DNA of 45,503 nucleotides from Desulfobacterales bacterium. GTDB taxonomy: Bacteria > Desulfobacterota > Desulfobacteria > Desulfobacterales > UBA5852. The stretch covers positions 1 through 45,503 of the forward strand of contig JASJBQ010000056.1 in assembly GCA_030066455.1 (NCBI GenBank), in the 5' to 3' direction. Both the position numbers and the translations under genes were made by a program. Below, in pieces: positions 25,973-34,322 of this stretch. The notes beneath the pieces were generated by a model. That model saw only the letters and a program-made list of their open reading frames with translations. It had not been told where the DNA came from and did no database searches. The stretch's first letter is position 1, and the number at the start of each line of letters is the position of its first letter.

Positions 25973-27718
25973 TCAGTTTGACGAAGGCGAATCAGCGGTC
26001 AGGCGGGAGAGGTTGTCACGGGCGAAATCGATGCTCGGGTCAATTTCAAGGGCCAGGCGATAGAAGCGCACAGCCTGGTCGCGCTGACCCAAGTCGCGGT
26101 AGTTGGAGGCGATATTGGCATAGTCGAGGCCAGAAGACGGGTCGAGTTCAATGACGCGTTTGAAACTCGCGATGGCGGCTTCGTGGTCTTTCAGCCGGAA
26201 ATAGCAGAACCCCATGAGGTTGTGGATGTCGGTGCGTTCGTCATCGATGGCGCGGCCTTTTTCCAGCATTTGCAGCGCTTCCCGATATTTCTCCTTTTCC
26301 TTGAGGCCGACCCCAATGTAGACGAAGATGCTGGCCCGGTCCTCGCGGGTGGGCTCGAGTTCGAGCGCCCGGTGGAAATGGGGCAGGGCGGCGTCCGGTC
26401 GTCCGCTGTTGAGGTGGCACAGCCCGGTGTAGAATTCGAGATAATAGCGGTCGGGCAGGAGGCGGGTGAATTTTTTCAGCTCCGCCAAGGCCGCGGTCGG
26501 GGGGTATTTCTCCACCACCAGTTTGGCGGCGAACATGCCCACGCTGGTGCCCTCAGCCCGCTCCCGGAAGTGGGTTCCGGGAACGATCGTGTAAAAGGCG
26601 GGAACCCCCAGGTCCGGATGGGTGGTGTCGATAACCAGCGGCTCGAAACCGCGGTGGCTCAGCGTTGAGACCAGCCGTTCGACCTCCAGGCGAATGTTGG
26701 CATGCGACAGATCGGGCATTGAGCTTAGATCCACGGTCCGGGTGGGCTGGCGAAGGTAGTCGGCCTGGTCCAACCGTGTATATTTGGGCAAGCCGCTGGC
26801 CACGTAGTTGGATCCGGAATTGAAGTCACCGGCCAGCTGGGCCACTTCGGTAAGGGCCCGGCTGAGGGCCTTTTCCGGGCTGGGGGTGGTGCCGGCCGTC
26901 CAGACGATTTCACTGGATTCCGGGAATGTCGACGGATCGTAGGCCAGGGCCCCCACCGTGGGGATGCCCATGTCCAGGCTGAAGTCCTGCAGATAGAGCC
27001 GTATGCCGCAATGTGCGTATTTGCCCAGCATTTCACGCACCATGGGGTCGCTGGCCGATGCGGCATCGATGGCCGGCACCCGGATACGCCGCCGGCTCAC
27101 CAGTGAAGAAACATGCCGTTCGACAATTTCGCACAGGCCCTGGCTCAGCGCTTCTTCCACACAGTTGCCCGCCGATGGGCCATTGAATTCATTGATGGCG
27201 TAAAACCAGTCGAACGGAATTAAAACCTCACGTTCGGCCGCCAGGTTCCAGGCCCGGGCCCAGCGCATGGGGATGGTCTCAAACACCCGCCGGGCGGCCT
27301 CCAAATCATCGGATTCATCGTGCACGGAAAAGGCCACTGACGCAAACGGCAGGGCCTCAGCCTCGAAGTCGGCATGTGTTCCAAGCTTGAAGTTGGTCGG
27401 ATTGCGGAAAAAGCTGAAAAAACTGAAGCGTTCGGCCAGTTCCATCACGGCACTGGCTTCGGCCTGCTCCGGGCTGGCGCCTTTGCCCATTTGTTTTTTG
27501 TTGCCGATGATGTCTCGGGCGTCTCGACCGCAAACACTGAAATATACCGGAATGTTAAGGCGCCCGTTGTCGATGCGCGCGGTATGGTCGAGAATGTCGA
27601 GGTCGAGCGCCTCCAGCTTGCTGCGGAATCGCCGAACGGTTTCTTCCGGACGGATGACCTTGTCCTGATCGTAGGTCGAGGTTTTCAATGCATCCTGAAG
27701 GGATATCTTCACCGTCAT
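25973..27718 (-). CDS. YcaO-domain protein fused to TPR repeats
   Basis: A 581-residue two-part protein. Residues about 1-400 are a YcaO domain. YcaO enzymes use ATP to phosphorylate a peptide amide oxygen, enabling azoline, thioamide or amidine formation. The ATP/Mg motifs are intact: GKGASPEQAEASAVMELAER (residues 79-97 region) and EEALSQGLCEIVERH. Residues about 425-575 are tetratricopeptide repeats (for example AALPHFHRALELEPT and AIASFKRVIELDPSS), a protein-binding scaffold. No precursor peptide, TfuA, dehydrogenase or RiPP exporter is nearby. The C-terminus lacks the PxPxP tail of azoline-forming members. Its upstream region holds several perfect hairpins. Confidence 0.9.
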   Translation of the reverse strand: MTVKISLQDALKTSTYDQDKVIRPEETVRRFRSKLEALDLDILDHTARIDNGRLNIPVYFSVCGRDARDIIGNKKQMGKGASPEQAEASAVMELAERFSFFSFFRNPTNFKLGTHADFEAEALPFASVAFSVHDESDDLEAARRVFETIPMRWARAWNLAAEREVLIPFDWFYAINEFNGPSAGNCVEEALSQGLCEIVERHVSSLVSRRRIRVPAIDAASASDPMVREMLGKYAHCGIRLYLQDFSLDMGIPTVGALAYDPSTFPESSEIVWTAGTTPSPEKALSRALTEVAQLAGDFNSGSNYVASGLPKYTRLDQADYLRQPTRTVDLSSMPDLSHANIRLEVERLVSTLSHRGFEPLVIDTTHPDLGVPAFYTIVPGTHFRERAEGTSVGMFAAKLVVEKYPPTAALAELKKFTRLLPDRYYLEFYTGLCHLNSGRPDAALPHFHRALELEPTREDRASIFVYIGVGLKEKEKYREALQMLEKGRAIDDERTDIHNLMGFCYFRLKDHEAAIASFKRVIELDPSSGLDYANIASNYRDLGQRDQAVRFYRLALEIDPSIDFARDNLSRLTADSPSSN

Positions 27719-28053
27719 CGCAATATCGCTGCCCCCTTATCTTAGTAAATGGGTGCCGGTTCAAAGCCAAACCCGGGTTGCATTCGCTGGACTTGGATTG
27801 AAAACCGGCCGAACGCTGAACGTTCGACCGGTGCGCGGCTTTCGATACTGTCGGTCGCCACCGCGACCGATGGGGCCGATCCGCCGGATCGCGGCACCGA
27901 CCCCTTAATACTTGGGTCGAATTCCCGTAATGCAAGACCGGCAATCATCGATTTGGGCTGGATTGGCGGTTTAGACCATTTGTCATGGCCTGACAAGGCT
28001 TTTTTGGTTTGATTCCCGCTGGCCGATCTGCTATGCAAAACTGCTCGGAGCAT
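27719..28053. other. Hairpin-rich intergenic region upstream of the YcaO gene
   Basis: There is no credible gene. On the side nearest the YcaO start, perfect inverted repeats lie close together: CGAACG/CGTTCG (27810-27826, extended by CCGG/CCGG), TCGGTCGC/GCGACCGA (27851-27870) and CGATCC/GGATCG (27877-27891). CCGGTTCAA and TTGAAAACCGG (27756-27808) could close a larger domain. Near the tRNA-Ala side, TTGTCA/TGACAA (27979-27995) is followed by GGCTTTTTT. Confidence 0.5.
28009..28037 (+). promoter_or_regulatory. Candidate promoter of tRNA-Ala
   Basis: TTGATT (28009-28014), 17 bases, then TATGCA (28032-28037), about 16 bases before the tRNA 5' end. Confidence 0.4.
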
Positions 28054-28129
28054 GGGGATGTAGCTCAGCTGGGAGAGCGCAGCGTTCGCAACGCTGAGGT
28101 CGAGGGTTCGAATCCCTTCATCTCCACCA
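28054..28129 (+). tRNA. tRNA-Ala (anticodon CGC)
   Basis: A complete cloverleaf. The acceptor stem GGGGATG/CATCTCC contains the alanine-identity G3-U70 pair. The anticodon stem is CAGCG/CGCTG with loop TTCGCAA (anticodon CGC), and the T-arm is GAGGG-TTCGAAT-CCCTT. CCA is encoded. Confidence 0.96.
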
Positions 28130-28141
28130 TTTGAAATCAAA

Positions 28142-28171
28142 GGGCTATGCCGAAAGGCATAGCCCCTTTTT
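28142..28171 (+). terminator. Rho-independent terminator of tRNA-Ala
   Basis: A perfect 10-bp stem, GGGCTATGCC with GGCATAGCCC, closed by a GAAA tetraloop and followed by CTTTTT. It begins 12 bases past the tRNA. Confidence 0.95.
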
Positions 28172-28350
28172 ATTTGCGCATGACGATGATCAGCGATTTG
28201 GTGGATGGATGCGGGCGATGACCGGACCCCAGAGTAGAACAAAGGCCGTCATTGAAAGCAGCCATCGCCGGGTGCCGATAAGAAAAACCTTTGATTTTGA
28301 TCGTATTACCGATAAGGTAGACGCAACATTTAGATCCCATCCCTATTTCT

Positions 28351-28737
28351 ATGCCCATTCAATTTGAAATCGACCGCGACCGGAACCTGACGACCTTCAC
28401 GCTGCAGGGTCAGGTTAAGCTTGCAGAGATGCTGGAAGCCCTGAATGCCTACGGCAAGGGCGGTGTAACGCTCAACGAACTATACGACGTCCGGCAATTG
28501 GCGGGGGAACGGATTTCCGCGGAAGACATCGAGGCGGTCGCTAACTACTTCAAACAATATGGCCGCGCTCGCCCGGAAAACAGCAAGACCGCCATTCTGG
28601 TCACCAATGAGCTCGACTATGGCCTATCCCGAATGATTCAGTTGCTCACCGATGGCAGTGTTCCCTTTCGCATCAACGTTTTCAGGACGCTGGAGAGCGC
28701 CATGGCATGGCTCGCAAAGGCGCCGATTAAAGAATAG
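28351..28737 (+). CDS. SpoIIAA/STAS-like protein of unknown role
   Basis: A 128-residue soluble protein opening with MPIQFEIDRDRNLTTFTLQG. A strand/helix pattern follows that resembles the SpoIIAA-like fold (FEIDRDRNLTTFTLQGQVKL, later TAILVTNELDYGLSRMIQLL and FRTLESAMAWL). Such proteins often act as small binding modules in signalling or lipid transport, but no function can be assigned here. The ATG at 28351 has no obvious ribosome site, and no in-frame alternative looks better. It stands alone between the tRNA-Ala terminator and a hairpin-rich non-coding block. Confidence 0.65.
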   Translation: MPIQFEIDRDRNLTTFTLQGQVKLAEMLEALNAYGKGGVTLNELYDVRQLAGERISAEDIEAVANYFKQYGRARPENSKTAILVTNELDYGLSRMIQLLTDGSVPFRINVFRTLESAMAWLAKAPIKE

Positions 28738-29216
28738 TGGCCCCAAGCCGATAAAGCCGCTTGAAGGTGTCAAGGGGCTCCCCGTTTGCTTGGCGTCCTT
28801 CGGGAGGAACAGACAGGGGCGGTCGCCATTGGGGCGATTGCCCCCGTCTATTTGGGTGGCCTGCAGGGGAAATCCGTTGGTCCGTGACAAGCGTAGCGGC
28901 GCTTGTCCCGGGGCGTGAAATGAAACGCACGGTTTCAAATCCATCACCACCCCATTTGCGGGGCCCCTAATCGATATAGCGATTATTGGGGGCACCGGCC
29001 CAAGTTTTGACCCCTGGGGGTCAGAGGCGTGTTGAAACCCACGTGGGATCCTGCGACCACGATGGCGCTTCTCACGCCAAAGGCCGATTCCCGATAGGGG
29101 CTGTCATCGGGAATCAACACCCTTCTGGCGGACAGGGACTGCACGGATGGCCGCGTGCCGCCCACCCATCTAAACGGGCATTCCGAGGCCTGACGGTCGG
29201 CACCGCCGAAAGCGGC
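28738..29216. other. Hairpin-dense non-coding block between convergent genes
   Basis: No credible gene is seen in 479 bases. Strong inverted repeats follow one another: 28811-28849 (17 positions, one mismatch and two G-U pairs), 28886-28907 (8 bp), 28921-28937 (6 bp), 28950-28963 (CCCC/GGGG), 28964-28991 (TAATCG/CGATTA plus CCCC/GGGG), 29008-29023 (TGACCC/GGGTCA), the palindrome CCCACGTGGG at 29038-29047, and 29086-29115 (perfect 10 bp). None is followed by a T-run, so they are not simple terminators. Confidence 0.55.
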
Positions 29217-31025
29217 CTACAGCGAAAGCAGGATGACCGCCGTCGCCGCCATGACGATCGACAGGCCGGCCCCCACCTTGACGAAATCTTTGGTCGTGTA
29301 GCCTCCGGATCCCATGACCATCAGATTGCACTGATGGGCGAACGGGAGGACGAAAGCGCAGCTGGCGCCGTAGGCCACGGCAAGAAACGCCATGCCGACA
29401 TCGACCCCGCTGGACTCTGCTGCGGCGTAGGCCACCGGCGACAGGATAACGGCGGCGGCCGCATTGTTCGATGTGACGCTCAGCAGCGTCGAGACGGCAA
29501 ACAGCACGCCGAAGACGTAGAACGGCCCCAGATCCATCCCCGCCGGAAACAGGGTTGCCGCCAGTTTGCCGGCCACACCGGTCTGGAAGAGGGCGTCACC
29601 AAGAGGAACCGTACCGATGATCAGAAACAGGATACGCAGATCGATGGCTTTTGTAGCCCCTCGAAGCGAGACGCAGCCGGTCGCCACCATCAGGAGGGCG
29701 CTGGCGAGCCCACTTACGGCCAGCGGGAACCAGCCGAGAACCGGTGGCAAAAGCGCCAATGCCAGCAGCAGCAGGGCGATCGGCGCCCGCCGCACGTCCT
29801 CCTCGGATTTTTGCCGATCCAGGAGAACCAAGTCCTCGCTCTCCTCGAGCTTGCGGATGTTGCGGATCGACCCGTACAAGAGCAGCGCATCGCCGAGTTC
29901 CAGGGGGGTTTCACCAACGTCTTTTTCGATCAGCTCGCCGCGTCGCCAAATGGAGAGCACCGAGAGGCCGTTCAGACCGCGAAAATTCAGGTCGATCAAG
30001 GTCCGCCCCAGGTAGTCGGAGTGGGGCGAGATGGCGACCTCGGCCATGTTGACCCCACGCCCCAACATGCTTTCAATTTCGTCCTCGGTGGCGGCCTCGA
30101 TGGGAATCGATTGCTCCGCGGCCAGTTTTTGAACATCCTCATCGCGCCCCTGGGAAAAGAGCACATCACCCGCCTTGATCATCAGATTGGCCTCGACGTC
30201 CAGGAATTGATTCCGGTAGCCTTTCGTGCGACCGATCTGGGCCACCTCGACCCGGTACCGCTTGCCGAGACTGGCCTGGGCAATCGTTTTGTCGGCGAGT
30301 TCGGACCCCGGTGGCACCGTCAGTCTGTAGAGCTTTTTCTCCGGCCGGTACCGCGACAGCATGCGATCCCGGAAGCTCGCGCCTCCCGGTGCGTCGTCCG
30401 CATCACGCCGGCCGAGCAACTTGGTCCCGATCAGCGCCATGTAGGCGATGCCGGCGGCCGAGATGGGAATTCCCACGACAGCGAATTCGAACATCCCCAG
30501 CGTCTGCGCCCCATCGCTGAGCCGCTCGAGCTCGCTGCCCAGGATGAGGTTCGGCGTCGTCGAGATCAGGGTGAGGGTCCCCCCGAGAATCGCCGCGTAT
30601 CCTAATGGCATCATCAAGCGCGAGGGGGAAATCTTGGCCCGGCGGGAAAGCACCAGCACCGCCGGCAGGAAAACGGCAACGGTGGCGGCGTTCGACATGA
30701 TCGCCGACAGGACACAGGTCGTGACCATGATCAACAGAATAAGTCCCAACTCGTTCTTGCCGCCGAAGCGTTCGAGCATTCGTCCCATCAACGTGGCAAC
30801 CCCGCTTTCTTTGAGGCCGGCCGAGAGCACGAAGATTGCTCCCAGGGCGATCACCGCGTTGTTGCCGAATCCGCGGAGGGCGGCCTCGGCCGGGTTGACA
30901 GTCCCGGTGACCGCCAGAACGACGGGGATCGAGAGCGCGGTGGCCTCGAGGGGAATCAGCTTGCTGATGAAGAGCACCATGGCCACGACCAGCGTGGCGA
31001 TAGCAATCCAGGCATGGATTTCCAT
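29217..31025 (-). CDS. SLC13-family anion permease with TrkA-C domains
   Basis: A 602-residue inner-membrane transporter with two blocks of membrane helices (residues about 1-205 and 405-602). Between them lies a cytosolic part (about 215-390) that reads as two RCK_C/TrkA-C ligand-binding domains, for example LRRPG-like TVPPGSELADKTI and VAISPHSDYLGRTLIDL. The SNA motif of the ion-transporter superfamily appears in each half: SNAATVAVFLPA and SNNAAAAVILSPV. Relatives carry sulfate, dicarboxylates or other anions with Na+. The substrate cannot be read from sequence, though sulfate uptake would suit a sulfate reducer. GGAGG lies ten bases before the ATG. The adjacent gene on the same strand encodes a secreted protein. 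Confidence 0.9.
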   Translation of the reverse strand: MEIHAWIAIATLVVAMVLFISKLIPLEATALSIPVVLAVTGTVNPAEAALRGFGNNAVIALGAIFVLSAGLKESGVATLMGRMLERFGGKNELGLILLIMVTTCVLSAIMSNAATVAVFLPAVLVLSRRAKISPSRLMMPLGYAAILGGTLTLISTTPNLILGSELERLSDGAQTLGMFEFAVVGIPISAAGIAYMALIGTKLLGRRDADDAPGGASFRDRMLSRYRPEKKLYRLTVPPGSELADKTIAQASLGKRYRVEVAQIGRTKGYRNQFLDVEANLMIKAGDVLFSQGRDEDVQKLAAEQSIPIEAATEDEIESMLGRGVNMAEVAISPHSDYLGRTLIDLNFRGLNGLSVLSIWRRGELIEKDVGETPLELGDALLLYGSIRNIRKLEESEDLVLLDRQKSEEDVRRAPIALLLLALALLPPVLGWFPLAVSGLASALLMVATGCVSLRGATKAIDLRILFLIIGTVPLGDALFQTGVAGKLAATLFPAGMDLGPFYVFGVLFAVSTLLSVTSNNAAAAVILSPVAYAAAESSGVDVGMAFLAVAYGASCAFVLPFAHQCNLMVMGSGGYTTKDFVKVGAGLSIVMAATAVILLSL

Positions 31026-31173
31026 TTCTTCGTATCCTCCGTGCTTGAGTTGGTCGGGTTATACGCCGGTTCTCTCGATTGAGCAGGCCTCACGCATTGA
31101 CCAAGTGAAAAACGGCGCCCCCCTTTACGCGGCCCGCTTTTTTGGTTTGCAGCGCGCCGGCCGGACTGGGGAC

Positions 31174-31683
31174 TTACGGCCGATAGACGGTGAAGACCTG
31201 TTCGATGAGCTTCTTCGGCCCCAGATAGATCTGAAAGCGGTGCTCGCCGGGGACAAGCTCCCAATCGTGGTCGAAACCATACCCCACCACAGTGGCATAA
31301 TTCAGTTGGGCCTTTTTCGTGTAGGTTGACAGGTGCGACGCGTGCTTGCTGCCCGGCTTTTTCACCGGCGGGTGGTGGCGAAAGACGCGGAGTTCGATTT
31401 CCTGGTAAGCCGGCTCGCCCACGATGATGAAGCGCATGCCGAAACGGTAGCCCTTGATGGCCGGAATCCGGGTGGTTTCTTCGATAAACTTGAAACGTTC
31501 GTAGAGATTGCGGCGAACTTTCTGACCGCCGCCCGGCTGGCGCTTGATAAGTTTGGCTTCATACCGGCCGGCTTTTAAAACGCGGACAAGCGTAATCTCG
31601 GGCACTTTGTCTGCGCTGGCAGGAGGCGCCCACAGCGTGAAGAAGAGAATCGTCGAACCTGTCAAAGCCAAGAGTCTCAGCAT
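31174..31683 (-). CDS. DUF3859-like exported protein
   Basis: A 169-residue protein with a clear Sec signal peptide (hydrophobic LLALTGSTILFFTLWA, with likely cleavage at ASA-DK near residue 24). The mature part is beta-rich and ends with WELVPGEHRFQIYLGPKKLI and EQVFTVY, a motif I associate with DUF3859 proteins, whose function is unknown. It should act in the periplasm or at the outer membrane. It reads in the same direction as, and lies 148 bases upstream of, the SLC13 permease gene. Confidence 0.75.
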   Translation of the reverse strand: MLRLLALTGSTILFFTLWAPPASADKVPEITLVRVLKAGRYEAKLIKRQPGGGQKVRRNLYERFKFIEETTRIPAIKGYRFGMRFIIVGEPAYQEIELRVFRHHPPVKKPGSKHASHLSTYTKKAQLNYATVVGYGFDHDWELVPGEHRFQIYLGPKKLIEQVFTVYRP

Positions 31684-32003
31684 CCATCACCTCGAATATG
31701 CGCCGATGGGGCACCCGATGCGCTGCGGGGCACCACCACAAACAGGACGGCATCTTAACCTAAAACCCCAAGGGCTTCAATACGGCTAAAATTGGCAGCA
31801 AACTGGTATCACTGCGAGGGTCTAAATACAAGGTTCAGGCGCTGGATGCCCTGCGAGGCGAGTGCGGAACGTTAGTGGGGTCGAGCCCGAACCATTCGAG
31901 GGCCGTGGCGATCGCGTCATAAGGCGCGAGGGGGCGCTATTTCCAGTGCCATGGGGTCCGCCAAGGTGAGGGGGGCTGTAATGCTCGTTGGTCGTAAGGA
32001 ATG
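31684..32003. other. Intergenic region between the DUF3859-like gene and tRNA-Trp
   Basis: These 320 bases hold no gene I can support. Frames that run through here extend into the tRNA and give protein pieces typical of translated tRNA. No clear terminator for tRNA-Trp is visible. Confidence 0.5.
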
Positions 32004-32080
32004 TGGCAGGCCAGGAGGGATTCGAACCCCCAACCCTCGGATTTGGAGTCCGATGCTCTACCAATTCGAGCTACTGGCCT
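32004..32080 (-). tRNA. tRNA-Trp (anticodon CCA)
   Basis: A complete cloverleaf on the minus strand. The acceptor stem is AGGCCAG/CTGGCCT, the anticodon stem TCGGA/TCCGA with loop CTCCAAA (anticodon CCA), and the T-arm contains GGTTCGAAT. The discriminator is G, as is usual for bacterial tRNA-Trp, and the 3' CCA is encoded. The usual secE-nusG neighbourhood is absent. Confidence 0.96.
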
Positions 32081-32134
32081 GCAATCTGGTGGGAACCGTG
32101 GAATGGGTGCCTGCGGTGTGTTGGCGTGCGTTTC

Positions 32135-32163
32135 CCTTTAGCCCAGAAAAAGGGGGATGTCAA
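32135..32163 (-). promoter_or_regulatory. Promoter of tRNA-Trp
   Basis: Perfect TTGACA (32163-32158), 17 bases, then TAAAGG (32140-32135) on the minus strand, about 50 bases before the tRNA 5' end. Confidence 0.5.
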
Positions 32164-32194
32164 TCGAGTCGCCGCCGGCCGATGGGCGATTTGG

Positions 32195-33586
32195 CTAAAG
32201 GGGGCGGTGGCAGCGCGGTGTGCTGAAAAAAGTGCTATGGATGGCATTCACGCCACGTTCCAGCGCCGTCTTTTTGACCAGAAAGTAGAGGGCGGCCTTG
32301 GAGGGGCCGAAGGAGATCATCTCGACATTGACCCGGCAGTCGGCAACGGCCGAAAAGCAGCGGGCGGCAACGCCCGGCCGGTTTTGAATGCCATCACCGA
32401 CGATACCGATGAGCGCCATGTCCTTGAGCATTTCGATTTTGCGGAAGGGCCGCTGGTGAATACGCATCAGCGCCTCGCGGGCCCCCGTAAGGTCCCGGCT
32501 TGCCAGGAGAAGACTGATGCAGGTCTGGGAGGTGACCACGGACTTGATGTTGATCCCCTGGTCGGCCACGGCACCGGCCACCTGGCCGAGAATGCCCGGA
32601 CGGGCACCGACGCCGGAGGCATGCACCTTGAGGATGCCGATGTCGCCGTCATGGGCGACACTTTTTATCATATGACCGCCGCGCGGACTGCGTGGCCGTA
32701 TTTCGCTTCCGGGGGCATCCGGTGCCAGGGTGTTCTTGATGGTGACATTCATCTTACGGCGACGTACGGGCTCCACCGTCCGGGGATGGAGAATGCGGGC
32801 TCCGAAATAGGCCAACTCGGCGGCTTCATCGTAGGAAAGAACCGGGATCAGTTCGGCTTCCGGAACCATACGCGGGTCCGCGCTCATAAAGCCATCGGTG
32901 TCTTTCCAGATTTCCAAAACCTCGGCCTCGAGCGCCACAGCCGCCACGGCCGCCGCATAGTCGCTGCCACCGCGACCGAAGGTGGTGATGTCGCCGGCCG
33001 GGCTCACCCCGAAAAAACCTGGCAGAAAGAGGATGTTATCCCCTGTCAACAAAGGTACGAGATGGTTTTGGAAATGGCGGCCGGTTTGTTTCAGGTCAGC
33101 CGTTGCATCTCCGAATTTACCGTCGGTTATGAGCCCGATCTCATGGGGCAGGCAATGGGTCGCATCAAGGCCCAGGCTCCGAATAGCTATCGCCAGAAGC
33201 TGAGCCGACAGCCGCTCGCCATAACTGCTGATGACGTCCGCCAGCCGTGGCGTGGTCTCGCGCGTAAAATTCAAACCATAATACAAACGCTCGAGGCGGC
33301 TGAGGTCTTCCGTCAGGTCACGATCATAGGCCTTTTGCCGCGATTTGCCTTTAACGATGCGGCCGGCGACCCGGCGATGGCGGTCGCGGATATTCGCCAT
33401 CAACCCGGGAATGGCCGCTTCATTCTCCAGCGCCACCGTCATCCCGTCAATCAGACGATCCGTGATGCCATACAGGGCCGACACGACGAATACGTGGCCC
33501 CGGCCGCGGCCGGCCATCAGATTGACGATTTCGCCGATGGTCCGTGAATCCTTGAGACATCCGCCACCGACCTTGATCACTTTCAT
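32195..33586 (-). CDS. Aspartate-kinase-like protein with C-terminal ACT domains
   Basis: A 463-residue amino-acid kinase. The phosphate-binding N-terminus reads KVIKVGGGCLKD, where typical aspartokinases have KFGGTSV. The core motifs FGRGGSDYAAA and WKDTDGFMSADPRMV are kept, and two ACT-type regulatory repeats lie at about 315-455 (VHASGVGARPGILGQVAGAV and IVGDGIQNRPGVAARCFSAV). Aspartokinase makes aspartyl phosphate for Lys, Thr and Met. The changed first loop leaves room for a related substrate. The ATG at 33586 follows GGGAG; the frame is open 78 codons further but has no family similarity there. It stands alone upstream of tRNA-Trp. Confidence 0.82.
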   Translation of the reverse strand: MKVIKVGGGCLKDSRTIGEIVNLMAGRGRGHVFVVSALYGITDRLIDGMTVALENEAAIPGLMANIRDRHRRVAGRIVKGKSRQKAYDRDLTEDLSRLERLYYGLNFTRETTPRLADVISSYGERLSAQLLAIAIRSLGLDATHCLPHEIGLITDGKFGDATADLKQTGRHFQNHLVPLLTGDNILFLPGFFGVSPAGDITTFGRGGSDYAAAVAAVALEAEVLEIWKDTDGFMSADPRMVPEAELIPVLSYDEAAELAYFGARILHPRTVEPVRRRKMNVTIKNTLAPDAPGSEIRPRSPRGGHMIKSVAHDGDIGILKVHASGVGARPGILGQVAGAVADQGINIKSVVTSQTCISLLLASRDLTGAREALMRIHQRPFRKIEMLKDMALIGIVGDGIQNRPGVAARCFSAVADCRVNVEMISFGPSKAALYFLVKKTALERGVNAIHSTFFSTPRCHRPL

Positions 33587-34007
33587 TCCGAGCTCCCGAT
33601 TGATGGTGACCCCCAGGTGGACAATTGTAAAGCGTTCTAGCCCAAAAACACCGTCTTCGCAAGGTCGTTCGGCTCGACATTGCGCCGGAGGAACAGAGCA
33701 CGCCGTCCCCATCCTGGATGCGATGGCCAAAGTGGCTTTGGTCGTCGTGCGATCTGTGACCGTTGGCGCCTGGTAACGACACGGCACCCTGAGGCCCGAC
33801 CATATTTGCTGTCCTTCCAAGATCCCGGCTGGATCCCGGATGCGGCTGCAGGCATCAATCGCTGGACCCTGTAGCGCAGAGACAATCCACCCTATCGGGC
33901 CGTAACTGGCTATGGTAATTGCCTATTGGACCACCCTCCATCAGACCTGTGTTGACTGCGGCGGTCGCTGCGGCGGGTTTAACTTTTAAACAATTGGAGG
34001 CTGAGCC
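33587..34007. other. Intergenic region upstream of the aspartate-kinase-like gene
   Basis: About 420 bases without a gene I can support. It must hold the kinase promoter, but none stands out. The GGAGG at about 33996 belongs to the small gene that follows. Confidence 0.45.
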
Positions 34008-34181
34008 ATGCGAAAGAATGAAAGCTACAGAATGGTCAAAGACGATAGCGGTATGGACGATGACTGCCCACCGGGTGCGATTGATACGAACGAGCGGATG
34101 AAACGCGATCGCTGGGATGAATGTGTCCAAACCGACATTGGGCAGCGTTACTCCGGTAACATCCATGACCTTCGGTCGTGA
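34008..34181 (+). CDS. Predicted 57-residue charged protein
   Basis: A short frame from ATG 34008 to TGA 34181. The start is supported by TTGGAGG seven bases upstream, one of the better ribosome sites in this part of the window. The product is hydrophilic, with MRKNESYRMVKDDSGMDDDC at its start, two Cys and an aspartate-rich first half. It has no signal peptide or membrane helix. I recognise no family. The call rests on the ribosome site and non-random composition, so it could be a chance frame. Confidence 0.4.
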   Translation: MRKNESYRMVKDDSGMDDDCPPGAIDTNERMKRDRWDECVQTDIGQRYSGNIHDLRS

Positions 34182-34322
34182 GGCATTGAAAGCGGACCCC
34201 TGATCAGGCCGCCTTTTGGATGAAGACGTGCGTTGCAACAGGGTTGAATGCACGGGCAGGCTTGAGGATGGTCATCAGTCAACCGGTGATTCACGGGAAG
34301 CGGTAACCTGCTCCGCGATCAT

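Noticed and set aside
27742..28242. A 166-codon minus-strand frame across tRNA-Ala
   Set aside because: It reads the antisense of the tRNA and its terminator and gives the familiar GDEGIRTLD/ANAALSQLSYIP string seen when tRNA antisense is translated. It is not a protein gene.
28986..30605. A 539-codon plus-strand frame opposite the SLC13 permease
   Set aside because: It is composed of Arg/Gly/His-rich low-information sequence and lies antisense to a clear transporter gene. It is a GC-rich shadow frame.
31822..32064. An 80-codon minus-strand frame overlapping tRNA-Trp
   Set aside because: The RTPNPRVGGSNPSWPA-type product is tRNA sequence in translation, and there is no ribosome site.
31988..33547. 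A 519-codon plus-strand frame opposite the aspartate-kinase-like gene
   Set aside because: It starts inside tRNA-Trp antisense and runs antisense to a recognisable kinase. No family signature is visible.
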